From Pseudoduganella ginsengisoli (GTDB lineage Bacteria > Pseudomonadota > Gammaproteobacteria > Burkholderiales > Burkholderiaceae_D), in the NCBI RefSeq assembly GCF_009720865.1, contig NZ_WNLA01000022.1, positions 1 through 64,000 of the forward strand: a DNA stretch of 64,000 nucleotides, read 5' to 3'. This document shows, piece by piece, positions 26,479 to 35,541 of this stretch (the stretch's first letter is position 1; every line of letters starts with the position of its first letter). Made by a program: the position numbers and the translations under genes. The notes below the pieces were generated by a model. The model was not told where the DNA came from and made no database searches. It worked only from the letters and a program-made list of their open reading frames with translations.

Positions 26479-28578
26479 TTATAGTTTACAGGTGGCTTGC
26501 AGGGACAGGGCGCGCGGGGCCATCGGTAAATCGTGGGGAATTTGCAAGCCTGGCGCGGCGCTCGGTTCCCGTACGTCGGCATTGAACAAATTGCGCACGG
26601 TTGCCGAGAAATGCCATCTTTCTGTGCCGAGGCGGGTGGAAAAGGCCACGTCGATGACACGGTAATCCGCCACGGGCGGCCGCGTATCGCCGGCAGGGCG
26701 CCGGCGTCCTGCTACCCACGTCAATTGCGGGCTCACCAATACATCGCCGGCTAATTCCCAGTCTGCCCGCGCATATAAATGGTGGTGGGGCGCATAGCCT
26801 GCATCGGTCTGCGTGGCAAGGTCGATTGAACGTTGCCACGCATAGTTTCCAGTGAACCGTATGGTGCGCTCCGGCGCCCACGCGGCCTCAAACTCTGCAC
26901 CGTGTCCGGTTTGCCTGCCCGTGTTGTTGTACCGTTGGCCGGCAAGGCCGTTTGTTTGCGGCACCAGGCGAATAATGTTATCCATCGCATAGCGGTACAG
27001 CGTTGCGTTCAATTGCACGTCAGTCCTGGGCTGCCACGACGCTACCGCTTCCAGCGTCCCATTGGTCTCTGGCGCCAGGCCGGGATTGCCCAGTGTGACA
27101 GGGTTGGTAATACTGTACGCCTCGTTATAAGACGGTGCCCGGAAGGCCCGGCCATATAACAGCTTGGTGGTCAGGTCGAACGTTGCGTCCCACACCAGCG
27201 CTATGCGTGGATTGACGGTGCTGCCAAAGTCGGAATAGCGGTCGCGCCGAACGCCCGCTGTCAAATTCCAGTCTTTCGCCAGGCGCCATTCATCCTGCAC
27301 AAAGATGTAGTCGATGCGCCGCCGGTGCGGACGCAGGAACGGGTCAGTGTCGCCATACTCGGTCAGGCCGGCAGCAGGAATCGGCGTGCCGTTGGGCGCA
27401 TACGTAAAGTTGCGCAATTCGCGCGTGCGGTACATGTCCAGGTCGTCGTGGCCGGCGCCCAGCCGCCAGTGATGGCCGGCCAGGCCGCTATAGTCGGCTA
27501 CAGCCGCCAGGCGGATATTGCGCTCCCATGTTGCTGGCGCACCGATCATGCCGTTCGTGAAGGTGCCGGTGGGGAAGCGTACGCCGGGCGGCAGCAAGAC
27601 GTAGGGTACAGGAATGGTCTGCGAATAAGACTGGGCGTTGACGCTGATGCTGAGGCCCCAGTCGGGCGTCCATTGCGGATCAGTCCAGGCGAGATTGGTA
27701 ATGGCGCGTGTGCTGCGCGCACGGCCCACTGGATCCAGGGCCGAGGCAATCCCGGCGCCGGTGCCGACTTCGCGCTGTTTTAAATTCACGCGGCCACGCC
27801 ACTGTCCATAGCTGGCGTCCAGATTGGCGTCGAGTGCCTCGTTGCCAGTATTGACCGGCCCGGGCGCCAGCGATGCCCGCGTACCCAGCAAGCGATCGTT
27901 GCGGGTCTGCGCATCGGCGTCAATGACTCGGTGAAAGCCATCCGTGCGGCCGGCCCGGATGTAAGCGGAAAAACTGACGGGCCCCAGTTTGCCGCCATGC
28001 TGTGCCCATGCGTCGCGTGTTGCAAAGGATCCCGCGTGCAGGCCAAATTCCGTTCCATTGGCTTCGACCGGGCCTTTGGTAATGATGTTGATCACGCCGG
28101 AAAATGCGTCGGAGCCATACAGCGCCGAGCCGGGGCCGCGGATGATTTCCAGCCGCGAAATCAATTCAACGGGGTAGTCGCCCCACATATTGCCCTTGTT
28201 GCTCTGGAATAGCGTCGTGATCGGAACGCCATTTTGCAGTACCAGTACTTGCGGCCCCTGGAAACTGTAGACACCGCGCACTACATAAATGGGCGCCCAG
28301 CTGTTGGCTGCGCGCGCCACATGGATGCCGGCGACTGTCTCCAGCAAGTCATCCATGCCCCGCACCCCCATGTTGGCGATTTCGGCGGCCGTGATGACGG
28401 AAGCCACGGCAGGCGCCCGGCGCAGGGCTTGCGGATTACCTGTCGCAATGGTGACACTGGCCGCGTCGCCATAGAGCAGGGTCAAGTCTTCTTCATCGGA
28501 TGGCGACTGCGCGCAGGCGACAGCCGCAGGGATGGCCAGCAATACTGCGAGGCGGGGACGGGACAGCATAACCTTCAA
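26479..28578 (-). CDS. TonB-dependent receptor, first of a paralogous pair
   Basis: A 699-residue outer membrane receptor. Signal peptide (to CAQ), probable TonB box in the EEDLTLLYGD region, plug domain (residues 45-175; GMDDLLETVAGIHVA, QVLVLQNGVPITT, EIIRGPGSALYGSDAFSGVINIIT) and a 22-strand barrel ending SLQATCKL. The plug pattern resembles siderophore and vitamin receptors of the FepA/BtuB type. It has no FecA-like signalling extension. The longest frame starts at a TTG (28578), like its paralogue. An ATG at 28569 is the alternative. The next gene upstream is a close paralogue, so the pair arose by tandem duplication. Confidence 0.93.
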   Translation of the reverse strand: MKVMLSRPRLAVLLAIPAAVACAQSPSDEEDLTLLYGDAASVTIATGNPQALRRAPAVASVITAAEIANMGVRGMDDLLETVAGIHVARAANSWAPIYVVRGVYSFQGPQVLVLQNGVPITTLFQSNKGNMWGDYPVELISRLEIIRGPGSALYGSDAFSGVINIITKGPVEANGTEFGLHAGSFATRDAWAQHGGKLGPVSFSAYIRAGRTDGFHRVIDADAQTRNDRLLGTRASLAPGPVNTGNEALDANLDASYGQWRGRVNLKQREVGTGAGIASALDPVGRARSTRAITNLAWTDPQWTPDWGLSISVNAQSYSQTIPVPYVLLPPGVRFPTGTFTNGMIGAPATWERNIRLAAVADYSGLAGHHWRLGAGHDDLDMYRTRELRNFTYAPNGTPIPAAGLTEYGDTDPFLRPHRRRIDYIFVQDEWRLAKDWNLTAGVRRDRYSDFGSTVNPRIALVWDATFDLTTKLLYGRAFRAPSYNEAYSITNPVTLGNPGLAPETNGTLEAVASWQPRTDVQLNATLYRYAMDNIIRLVPQTNGLAGQRYNNTGRQTGHGAEFEAAWAPERTIRFTGNYAWQRSIDLATQTDAGYAPHHHLYARADWELAGDVLVSPQLTWVAGRRRPAGDTRPPVADYRVIDVAFSTRLGTERWHFSATVRNLFNADVREPSAAPGLQIPHDLPMAPRALSLQATCKL

Positions 28579-28724
28579 GGCACTTTTCAGATTCGACGCG
28601 CATGATTATAAATTGCTATCAAGCGCCGCAGGCCAGGAAGTTTTAATTTGAAAGTGACATCGGCCACAATTGTGGCGGATTATCCACCAGCGGCGCTTCA
28701 GGTGCGCGCCGCTGGCGGGGATGC

Positions 28725-30848
28725 TTACAGCTTATAGGCCGCGGTCAGCGAAATGGCGCGTGGCGCCATCGGTAAATCATGCGGGATTTGCAGGCCAGGC
28801 GCCGCGCTCGGCTCACGTACGTCAGCGTTGAACAAATTGCGTACCGCTGCAGTAAAGTTCCAGCTGTTTTTGCCGCGGCGCGTCGAAAGCGACAAGTCCA
28901 CCGTATGGTAGTCGGCAACCGGTGCACGCAAATCGCCGACGGGACGTTTGCGGTCAGCCACCCACGTCAATTGAGGGCTCAGCATCAACCCGCTGCTGAA
29001 TTGCCAGTCGGCCCGGGCGTACAGGTGATGATGCGGCGCATAGCCGGCATCCTTGTTGGTTGCTTTGTCGATTGACCGCTGCCAGGCGTAATTGCCCACC
29101 AGGCGCAGATCGCGGTCAACTGTCCAGGCGGATTCGAGTTCCACGCCGCGTCCAGTCTGGTTGCCCGTATTGTTATAGACTTGTCCCAACGCGCCAGCCG
29201 GGCGAGGCGTCAGCCGAATGATGCTGGCCATCGAGTAGCGGTACAGGGTAGCGTTGAGCTGCAAGTCCGCTTTTGCCTGCCACGACGCCACAGCTTCCAG
29301 CGTGCCATTGGTCTCGGGCTTCAAATTAGGATTGCCCAGTGCGACAGGATTGGTGATGCTGTATGCCTCATTGAATGAAGGGGCGCGGAATGCCCGGCCA
29401 TACAGCAGTTTGGTGGTGACGTCATAGGTAGCGTCCCACACCAGCGCAATCCGGGGGTTCGTGGTGCCGCCGAAATCCGAATACTTGTCGTGACGCACAC
29501 CTGCCGTCAAATTCCAGTCCTTGGCCAGCCGCCATTCATCCTGAATGAACACGTAGTCGATGCGGCGGCGGTGCGGGCGCAGGAAAACATCCGTATTGGA
29601 AAAGTCAGTCAGCCCGGCAGCCGTCGGGATCGGCGTGCCGTTGGGGGCGTAGGTGAAGTTGCGCAATTCCCGCGTGCGGAACAGATGCAAATCTTCATGG
29701 CCGGCGCCAACGCGGAAGTGGTGATCTTCCAATCCGCTGTAATCGGCAACGACACTCAGCCGGACGTTGCGTTCCCACGTTTCAGGTGCGCCGATCATGC
29801 CGTTCGGGAAAGGACCAGTGGGAAAACGCGTGCCGGCCGGCAGCAAGATATACGGAACAGGTATCTCTTGATCGAATTCCTGGGAATTGAGGCTGGCCGT
29901 CAATCCCCAGTCCTTGGTCAGTTGCGGATTAGACCAGATCAAGTTGCCGATAATGCGGGTGCTGCGCCCTTTGCCGACCGGATCGAGTGCGGAAGCGATA
30001 CCGGCGCCGGAACCTTGTTCGCGCTGCTTGTAATTGAAACGCGCACGGAATTGGCCGTAACCGGCTTCCAGGTTGACGTCCGCAGCCTTGTTGTCCACAT
30101 TCACAGAGCCGGGCGCCAGTGAGGCATGGGTGCCGAGCAGCGTATCGTTACGGGTTTGCGCATCGGCATCGACAGTGCGGTGGAAGCCATCGGTATCGCC
30201 TACGCGCACGTACGCCGCAATATCAACGGGGCCGAGCTTGCCGCCATGCAGCACCCACGCATCCCGGGAAGAGAACGAGCCGGCACGGGCGCCGAACTCG
30301 GTCCCAGCCAGCTCAGCCGAACCCTTGGTAATGATATTGATGACGCCGGCGAAGGCATCCGAACCATACAGCGCGGAGCCCGGGCCACGAATAATTTCCA
30401 GACGCGAAATCAATTCAACCGGATAGTTGCCCCACAGGTTGCCTTTATTGCCCTGGACAAGGGTGGTAATGGGGACACCGTTTTGCAGCACAAGCACCTG
30501 CGGTCCTTGCGAGCTGTACACCCCGCGCACCATATACAGTGGCGCAAGCGTGTTCGCGCTGTGCGCAATATGGATGCCGGCGACGGTTTCCAGGACTTCA
30601 TCCATGCCGGGCAAGCCCATGTTCGCGATATCGGCGGCAGTCAGAACAACTGCAACGGCGGGCGCGCGCCGCAGCGTTTGCAGGTTGCCGGTAGCCAGGC
30701 TAATGCTATCGCTGTCGCCATAGACCAGGCTGAGTTCGTCTTCTTCGCTGGTGGTTTGGGCCGATGCCGCCATGGCTTGCATGGCGAGGAACACGGCCAC
30801 ACTAATGCGTGACAAGGCGGACGTGCGGGATAAGCGTGCAGGCTTCAA
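28725..30848 (-). CDS. TonB-dependent receptor, second of a paralogous pair
   Basis: A 707-residue outer membrane receptor with the same plan as its downstream neighbour. Signal peptide (VFLAMQAMAASAQ), TonB box region EDELSLVYGD, plug (GMDEVLETVAGIHIA, EIIRGPGSALYGSDAFAGVINIIT) and barrel ending SLTAAYKL. The TTG start at 30848 has a GGAGA Shine-Dalgarno at a good distance, while no ATG fits better. A gap of 146 bases separates the two receptors. They differ mostly in loop regions of the barrel, which suggests related but not identical ligands. The ligand is not evident from the surroundings. Confidence 0.93.
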   Translation of the reverse strand: MKPARLSRTSALSRISVAVFLAMQAMAASAQTTSEEDELSLVYGDSDSISLATGNLQTLRRAPAVAVVLTAADIANMGLPGMDEVLETVAGIHIAHSANTLAPLYMVRGVYSSQGPQVLVLQNGVPITTLVQGNKGNLWGNYPVELISRLEIIRGPGSALYGSDAFAGVINIITKGSAELAGTEFGARAGSFSSRDAWVLHGGKLGPVDIAAYVRVGDTDGFHRTVDADAQTRNDTLLGTHASLAPGSVNVDNKAADVNLEAGYGQFRARFNYKQREQGSGAGIASALDPVGKGRSTRIIGNLIWSNPQLTKDWGLTASLNSQEFDQEIPVPYILLPAGTRFPTGPFPNGMIGAPETWERNVRLSVVADYSGLEDHHFRVGAGHEDLHLFRTRELRNFTYAPNGTPIPTAAGLTDFSNTDVFLRPHRRRIDYVFIQDEWRLAKDWNLTAGVRHDKYSDFGGTTNPRIALVWDATYDVTTKLLYGRAFRAPSFNEAYSITNPVALGNPNLKPETNGTLEAVASWQAKADLQLNATLYRYSMASIIRLTPRPAGALGQVYNNTGNQTGRGVELESAWTVDRDLRLVGNYAWQRSIDKATNKDAGYAPHHHLYARADWQFSSGLMLSPQLTWVADRKRPVGDLRAPVADYHTVDLSLSTRRGKNSWNFTAAVRNLFNADVREPSAAPGLQIPHDLPMAPRAISLTAAYKL

Positions 30849-30938
30849 TGGCTATCTCCAGATGTAACATTTTGGCCATTGTAGCGTGACGATTAATACT
30901 TATGGGCAAAAAATCCCGCGACTGTTGCTTGCGTGCTG

Positions 30939-31742
30939 CTATTGGTGAGGCCAGGCCCGTGGGGCCGGCCCCTGATACGCCACCGCTGCACAAGGTGTAG
31001 GGAACAGCGTGCCTTCATCTTTCTCGGCTGCCTCGGCCACGCATGGCACCATGCCGCCCAGGAAAACCGGCACGCGCAGCATCTGGTATTCGCGCACCGA
31101 CAAGCCGATGTCGGATGCCAGTGCGGCATGCAACGCGGTGAAGTTCATCTTCAGGTTCGGGTAGCGCGTCAGCAGGATGCGTTCAACGTCAAAGGCCAGC
31201 GACAAGTGGGCGCCACGGTCCATCCCCAGCTTTTCAGCCAGCGCCATGATCACCGGCAGGCGCTCATCGATGGAATTGATGGGGCGGCCGTACCCATAGA
31301 TTTTCTGCGTTGCCGTCTCCGCCCACACGATGGCTTCCAGCGGCTCGCCTGCGGCAACGCGTTTTACTGCCTGCTGCAAAAAGCGCATCGAGCGCAATGC
31401 CGCATTGCCGCCATAGACAGTGGCTTCGGATACCGCTACGCCGGCGATCATGGCAAGGTTGGTGCTGCTGCGCGCATTGGCCGCCAGGGCCGCGACGCGG
31501 TTGTTCCACAGGCGCGAGTCAGGATAGCTCGTGCTGACCCATAAAGCCTGTATCATTTCGGACTGCGCCGCGGTGAGCTTGCGGCCGGTTGCACCGAACG
31601 CATACAGATCAACCCAGCCCAGCTGCTGCAAGTCGCGGTGTAAATCATGGCCACGGTACACTGCGTGGCTGCCGGGGAAGGCGGCGCCCACTTTCGTGCG
31701 CAGTACGCCGGCTTCGCTGATTAATTTTTCCGGGCCGTTCAT
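30939..31742 (-). CDS. Citrate-synthase/citryl-CoA-lyase-like protein, distal subunit
   Basis: A 267-residue protein with the fold pattern of the citrate synthase superfamily but shorter than a citrate synthase. Three blocks align with catalytic regions: SEATVYGGNAAL (versus LHGGAN), IYGYGRPINSIDERL (versus GFGHRVYxxxDPR) and LKMNFTALHAAL (versus NVDFYSG). In each the catalytic residue appears changed (His to Tyr, His to Arg, Asp to Asn). It is the last gene of a four-gene operon, and its ATG overlaps the previous stop by four bases. It may pair with the preceding homologue as a heteromeric enzyme with altered chemistry, or be a CoA-binding protein. Function unassigned. Confidence 0.7.
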   Translation of the reverse strand: MNGPEKLISEAGVLRTKVGAAFPGSHAVYRGHDLHRDLQQLGWVDLYAFGATGRKLTAAQSEMIQALWVSTSYPDSRLWNNRVAALAANARSSTNLAMIAGVAVSEATVYGGNAALRSMRFLQQAVKRVAAGEPLEAIVWAETATQKIYGYGRPINSIDERLPVIMALAEKLGMDRGAHLSLAFDVERILLTRYPNLKMNFTALHAALASDIGLSVREYQMLRVPVFLGGMVPCVAEAAEKDEGTLFPTPCAAVAYQGPAPRAWPHQ

Positions 31743-32560
31743 GCTGGTTCCCTTGGGTTGGTGGCGGGATCCAGATCCAGTTTATAAAACGGGAACTGTT
31801 TGAATCCGTGCTGCTGTTGTTCCAATGCATGCGCGGCGGCGCCGGGCAGGCGCAGCAACAACGCCAGCATTTCACCTTCATCTGGCGTGAAGCCAAGGTC
31901 ATGCAGTACACATGCGGTGACGCCAGCCAGCGCCAGCGGGTAGCCGACGGTATTGGCGGCGGCATCCAGATGGGCTTGCAGCCAGGCGGTATTGGGGCCT
32001 GCGCCCAGTGCAGCCAGCGTCGCCACCAGTTGGCGCACAGGCAGCGGCGTGGATACGCCGTGCTTGTCGAAGCCCGGAATATGCTGGCGGTCCGGATAAA
32101 TTTCCACGGGATCGCTGGCGTACGCAGCGTTGTAAGCTGCCCAGGCTGCCAAATCATTGCCGCAGCGCTGCCACATGGTCATGGCGTCATGCACGTCGCG
32201 TGCGCCGCCATTGCGGCCGGCGCCCACGGCCAGCGCCGCAATCAGCGCCGACGCGGCGGGCGAGCCGCCCACGCCGCTGCACATGGCGGCATGGACGGAC
32301 GCGTCGCGCGGGCCAGGATTGGCCAGTGCGACTGCCAACGCTTCCAGCACGCGCAGTTGCGGGCCGTCAGGCAGTTCCGGCCGCATCAGCAGCCATAGCA
32401 TGTCGATCCAGCCCGCCTTGCCAACCATGGCGCCAAACACGTCGTAACCGCGGCACAGCGCGGTGCGGGTGGCAAAGGGATTGTCGTTTTCCGGCAATTC
32501 CTGCCAGATCGCGGTGTGAATCAAGTCTTTCGGCGACGGCGCCGGGGCGTTTTGGCTCAT
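31739..32560 (-). CDS. Citrate-synthase/citryl-CoA-lyase-like protein, proximal subunit
   Basis: A 273-residue member of the same superfamily as the gene that follows it. Visible blocks are ASVHAAMCSGVGGSPAASA, GAGRNGGARDVHDAM (the LHGGAN region, with His replaced by Asn), PGFDKHGVSTPLPVRQL (the GFGHR region) and VLHDLGFTPDEGEMLALLLRLPG. The catalytic Asp region is not recognisable. The start at 32560 has a GAGGA Shine-Dalgarno. A longer TTG-type start adds four codons. It begins eight bases after the SDR stop. With the next gene it probably forms a two-protein complex. The substrate may be a CoA thioester or an acyloin made by the upstream TPP enzyme (inference). Confidence 0.68.
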   Translation of the reverse strand: MSQNAPAPSPKDLIHTAIWQELPENDNPFATRTALCRGYDVFGAMVGKAGWIDMLWLLMRPELPDGPQLRVLEALAVALANPGPRDASVHAAMCSGVGGSPAASALIAALAVGAGRNGGARDVHDAMTMWQRCGNDLAAWAAYNAAYASDPVEIYPDRQHIPGFDKHGVSTPLPVRQLVATLAALGAGPNTAWLQAHLDAAANTVGYPLALAGVTACVLHDLGFTPDEGEMLALLLRLPGAAAHALEQQQHGFKQFPFYKLDLDPATNPREPA

Positions 32561-32568
32561 GGCATTCC

Positions 32569-33327
32569 TCACAGCAGGCTCATGCCGCCATCAACGACGA
32601 TTTCTTCGCCAACGATGTAAGAGGCGTCGCTGCAGGCCAGGAACAGGGCGGCTTTCGCCACTTCGTCGGGCTGGCCAAAGCGTTTGCTGGGCGACTTGGC
32701 GGCAATGGCTTGTTTTTTTTCCTCGGCCACTGCCGGCGGCAAACCCAGCCGGTCGAACATCGGCGTGGCGATCGGTCCCGGGCTAATGGCATTGACGCGG
32801 ATCCCTCGTCCGATCAATTCCAATCCCAGTGATTTCACCATCGAGCGCAATCCTGCTTTGGCGGCGCCGTACACGGTGAAATTGGGCGAGCCGAGCTGAT
32901 TGGTAATCGACGTCGTCACAATAATACTGCCGCCCGCCTTCATCAGCGGCAACGCTTTCTGGATGGTGAAGAACACGCCCTTCAGGTTGATGCCGACTTG
33001 TTCGTCAAACGACGCTTCGGTCACGTGTTCGATCGGGGCGGGGTTCGCCGCGCCGGCATTGATAAACAAGACGTCGAGTTTGCCAAAATTGGTTTTGATG
33101 CGCTCCATGGTGGCGTCGATTCCCGCCATGTCGCCCGCATCCGCCTGGATCAGCAGCACTTCGTTATGTAGTGCAGCACCCGCTTCATCGAGCGTCTGGC
33201 GGTTGCGGCCACTGATGGCGACCAGGGCGCCGTGCTGCTGGAACAGCGCTGCGCTGGCCAGGCCGATGCCGCTGCTGCCGCCAGTGATCAGGGCAGTCTT
33301 GCCTTGCAATTTTTTGTCAGCCATCAT
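32569..33327 (-). CDS. Short-chain dehydrogenase/reductase
   Basis: A 252-residue classical SDR. NAD(P) motif TGGSSGIG near residue 15, NAG motif in FINAGAAN, catalytic Ser in TTSITNQ, and YGAAK with catalytic Tyr and Lys. The C-terminus ends IVVDGGMSLL. The ATG at 33327 overlaps the stop of the TPP enzyme and has a GAGGG Shine-Dalgarno. The longer upstream frame is the shadow of that gene. In the operon it is placed to reduce a keto group made by the TPP enzyme. Confidence 0.9.
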   Translation of the reverse strand: MMADKKLQGKTALITGGSSGIGLASAALFQQHGALVAISGRNRQTLDEAGAALHNEVLLIQADAGDMAGIDATMERIKTNFGKLDVLFINAGAANPAPIEHVTEASFDEQVGINLKGVFFTIQKALPLMKAGGSIIVTTSITNQLGSPNFTVYGAAKAGLRSMVKSLGLELIGRGIRVNAISPGPIATPMFDRLGLPPAVAEEKKQAIAAKSPSKRFGQPDEVAKAALFLACSDASYIVGEEIVVDGGMSLL

Positions 33328-35213
33328 TGGCCCTCGTCCAGCAACACACGCAGACGGCTGCCCATCGGCGGAACCTGTTCCGGATCGATGTATACATCCA
33401 GCAGTGTCGGGCCAGGGTAATTGCAGATGGACTTGATGTCGAGCGCCTGCAAGTCGGCCGCGCTGCGGATCGTGTAGCCGCGGCCACCCTGCGCGCGCGA
33501 CATGGCCGCGAAGTCGGTCGGCGGCAACGCGTAGCCGATTTGTTCGGCGCCGCCGAGGCGCTGGCCGTGCTTCACCATGCCCAGTGCGCGGTCGTTCAGT
33601 ACGACAAAAATCACGCACTGCTGTTCGGCCACGGCGACAGACAATTCTTGTCCGCTCATCAGGAAAGAACCGTCGCCCGTGATGCACACGACCGGCGCCG
33701 AAGGGTTGCCGGCGGCAGTGCCGATCGCGGCGCCGATCGCCCAGCCCATCGGCGCAAAGTGCGTGGTCAGGCGCAGCCAGCCGCCGGCGCTCTGGCGCTT
33801 GCCCATCTCGCGGGGGCGGTCGCCGCCGCCAAAGCGGCGCTCGCCCATGCGGCGGCACTGCGGCTGCAGATAGTGCGTCGCCCAGGCCACGCTGTTGCCG
33901 GCATCGGCCAGGTAACGGGTACTGTGCGGGAACAGTTCGCCCAGTTCTTTCATCAGGCGCTGCGGCGTCAGCGGATTGGCGTCGCTGTGGAAGGCTTCCG
34001 GCGCATCCAGCATGTCTTCCGGATTCCAGTGCTTGGCGGCCTTGTCGCGTGCCATGCGGCGGCGTTCCACGGTGGGATCCGTATGCGATCCCGCCTGGTG
34101 GATGCGGTCGATCAGACGGTCAAAGATGGCGCGCAGGCTGCCGCGCAAGTGGTAGCGGGCCATCGGCGTGCGGGCCAGGTGTTCTTCCGATTCGTCAATG
34201 TGCACCAGGCGGTCGTTGAGCAGGCTGGCGTTCCAGCCGCCGGTATTCCATTCGCCCATGCTGGTGCCGACGGCGACGATCAAGTCCACCGATGGATCAT
34301 TTAGCGCCGCTTCCGCGGAAGCATGGCCGCCAAAGCCGAATACGCCACGGTACAGCGGGTGTTGCGGGCTGACTAAGCCTTTGCCATCCGGCGTGGTCAC
34401 AAAGGTTGCGCCTTTGAGCTTGGCGAACTGCAAAATCGAATGGATGGAGTCGCCGCAGCCGCCGCCGACGAGGATCACGACATTGCGCGCCCCGCTCAGC
34501 ATGTCGCGCAGGTTTTCAATGGCGCCGCTGTCCACCAGCGATGCCGGACGCAGCAGCGAACCCATATCGTAGTTGGGTTTGCTCTGCGTGCTTGGCGCGC
34601 GGAACACGTCGACCGGTACGGACAGGTGCACGGGACCGGCAGGCGAGCGGGTGGCGTGCTGCAGCGCCGTGATCAGTTTCCATTCCAGTTGCTGCGGGTG
34701 CGACACCAGCGAGTTATAACGGGTGCAGTGGCGGAACATGCCCAGCACGTCGATGCCGGTGCAGGCGGATTCTTGCAGCGTGTGCTTGCCAAACGAAGGC
34801 AGGGCAGGCTGGCCGGTGATGACCAGCATCGGCACGTTGTTGCCATAAGCGGTGGCCACCGCTGTCAGCATGTTGGTGGCGCCAGGGCCGGACGTGGAAA
34901 TGCACACGCCGATTTTGCCCGTCTCGCGGGCATAGCCGTCAGCCATGAAGGCGGCGCCGGCTTCGTGGCGGGCCACGATGTGGTTCAGGTTGCCGCCGCG
35001 GCGCAAGTTGCGGGCGATGGCGTTATACAGGGGTTCGATGGCGCCGCCAGGGACGCCAAACACATATTCGACACCCAGTTGCTCCAGGTAGGCGACCAGC
35101 AGGTCGGCCATATCCATGCTCATTTCCGCTGGTTCTGCGGCACGTACCACGGCCGGTTGGGAGTGGTGAGTAGGTAACTGCTCGTGCTGCTCAAACTCAA
35201 CGTTTTCTAACAT
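33324..35213 (-). CDS. Acetolactate-synthase-like thiamine pyrophosphate enzyme
   Basis: A 629-residue TPP-dependent enzyme of the acetolactate synthase/benzoylformate decarboxylase family. The N-terminal Pyr domain shows GVPGGAIEPLY and the catalytic Glu in VARHEAGAAFMADGYAR. The middle domain follows. The C-terminal PP domain has the TPP motif GDGSFLMSGQEL...VVLND. A Gln/His-rich N-terminal extension of about 30 residues is atypical. The ATG at 35213 has a GAGGAG Shine-Dalgarno. It is not next to an ilvN small subunit but heads an operon with an SDR and two citrate-synthase-like genes, so it probably serves a specialised pathway (carboligation or decarboxylation of a 2-oxo acid) rather than valine synthesis. 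Confidence 0.88.
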   Translation of the reverse strand: MLENVEFEQHEQLPTHHSQPAVVRAAEPAEMSMDMADLLVAYLEQLGVEYVFGVPGGAIEPLYNAIARNLRRGGNLNHIVARHEAGAAFMADGYARETGKIGVCISTSGPGATNMLTAVATAYGNNVPMLVITGQPALPSFGKHTLQESACTGIDVLGMFRHCTRYNSLVSHPQQLEWKLITALQHATRSPAGPVHLSVPVDVFRAPSTQSKPNYDMGSLLRPASLVDSGAIENLRDMLSGARNVVILVGGGCGDSIHSILQFAKLKGATFVTTPDGKGLVSPQHPLYRGVFGFGGHASAEAALNDPSVDLIVAVGTSMGEWNTGGWNASLLNDRLVHIDESEEHLARTPMARYHLRGSLRAIFDRLIDRIHQAGSHTDPTVERRRMARDKAAKHWNPEDMLDAPEAFHSDANPLTPQRLMKELGELFPHSTRYLADAGNSVAWATHYLQPQCRRMGERRFGGGDRPREMGKRQSAGGWLRLTTHFAPMGWAIGAAIGTAAGNPSAPVVCITGDGSFLMSGQELSVAVAEQQCVIFVVLNDRALGMVKHGQRLGGAEQIGYALPPTDFAAMSRAQGGRGYTIRSAADLQALDIKSICNYPGPTLLDVYIDPEQVPPMGSRLRVLLDEGQ

Positions 35214-35541
35214 GCGAAGCTCCTCAAATTTTGTGACATATTTGCAATGTTTATTATTCCGAGGTAATAAATGTTGCAGCGCGAAATCATAGCCTAATTT
35301 TGAGGCAGTGTGTGACAATTGGATAGATTTAGTGAAAATATTCTATTGCGCAAAAGAAATTGCTGATGAGTAATAGTTGAGTAGTGCGCGACTATTTTGG
35401 ATTAAGTAAAGTGCTGCAAAAACAAATGCTTACGTCATCCCGCGAGCGCGGGGGAAATACACGGGATTTAATTCCAAGCGGAAATAAAAAATCCCGCCGA
35501 AGCGGGATTTTTGTGACATTTGCGTGAGAATTGCGTGAGAT
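35214..35541. other. AT-rich intergenic region between the TPP operon and the GGDEF/EAL kinase
   Basis: This gap of 328 bases holds the divergent-side promoter region of the TPP operon (35214-35400, AT-rich), a decayed dispersed repeat TCATCCCGCGAGCGCGGG at 35436-35452 and the terminator at 35489-35510. I see no gene or small ORF with a Shine-Dalgarno. Confidence 0.6.
35489..35510 (-). terminator. Rho-independent terminator of the kinase/GGDEF/EAL gene
   Basis: Perfect 9-bp stem AAATCCCGC (35489-35497) and GCGGGATTT (35502-35510) with the stable tetraloop CGAA (TTCG on the minus strand). Read on the minus strand it is followed by TTTTTTATTT. It lies 32 bases after the stop of the gene ending at 35542. 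Confidence 0.9.

Noticed and set aside
32569..33858. 429-residue SDR with a long N-terminal extension
   Set aside because: The first 177 residues are the out-of-frame complement of the TPP gene end. The ATG at 33327 has a Shine-Dalgarno and gives normal SDR length.
33324..35213. Assignment of the TPP enzyme as ilvB or ilvI for valine synthesis
   Set aside because: No small subunit or ilvC follows, the N-terminal extension is unusual, and the operon partners point to another pathway.
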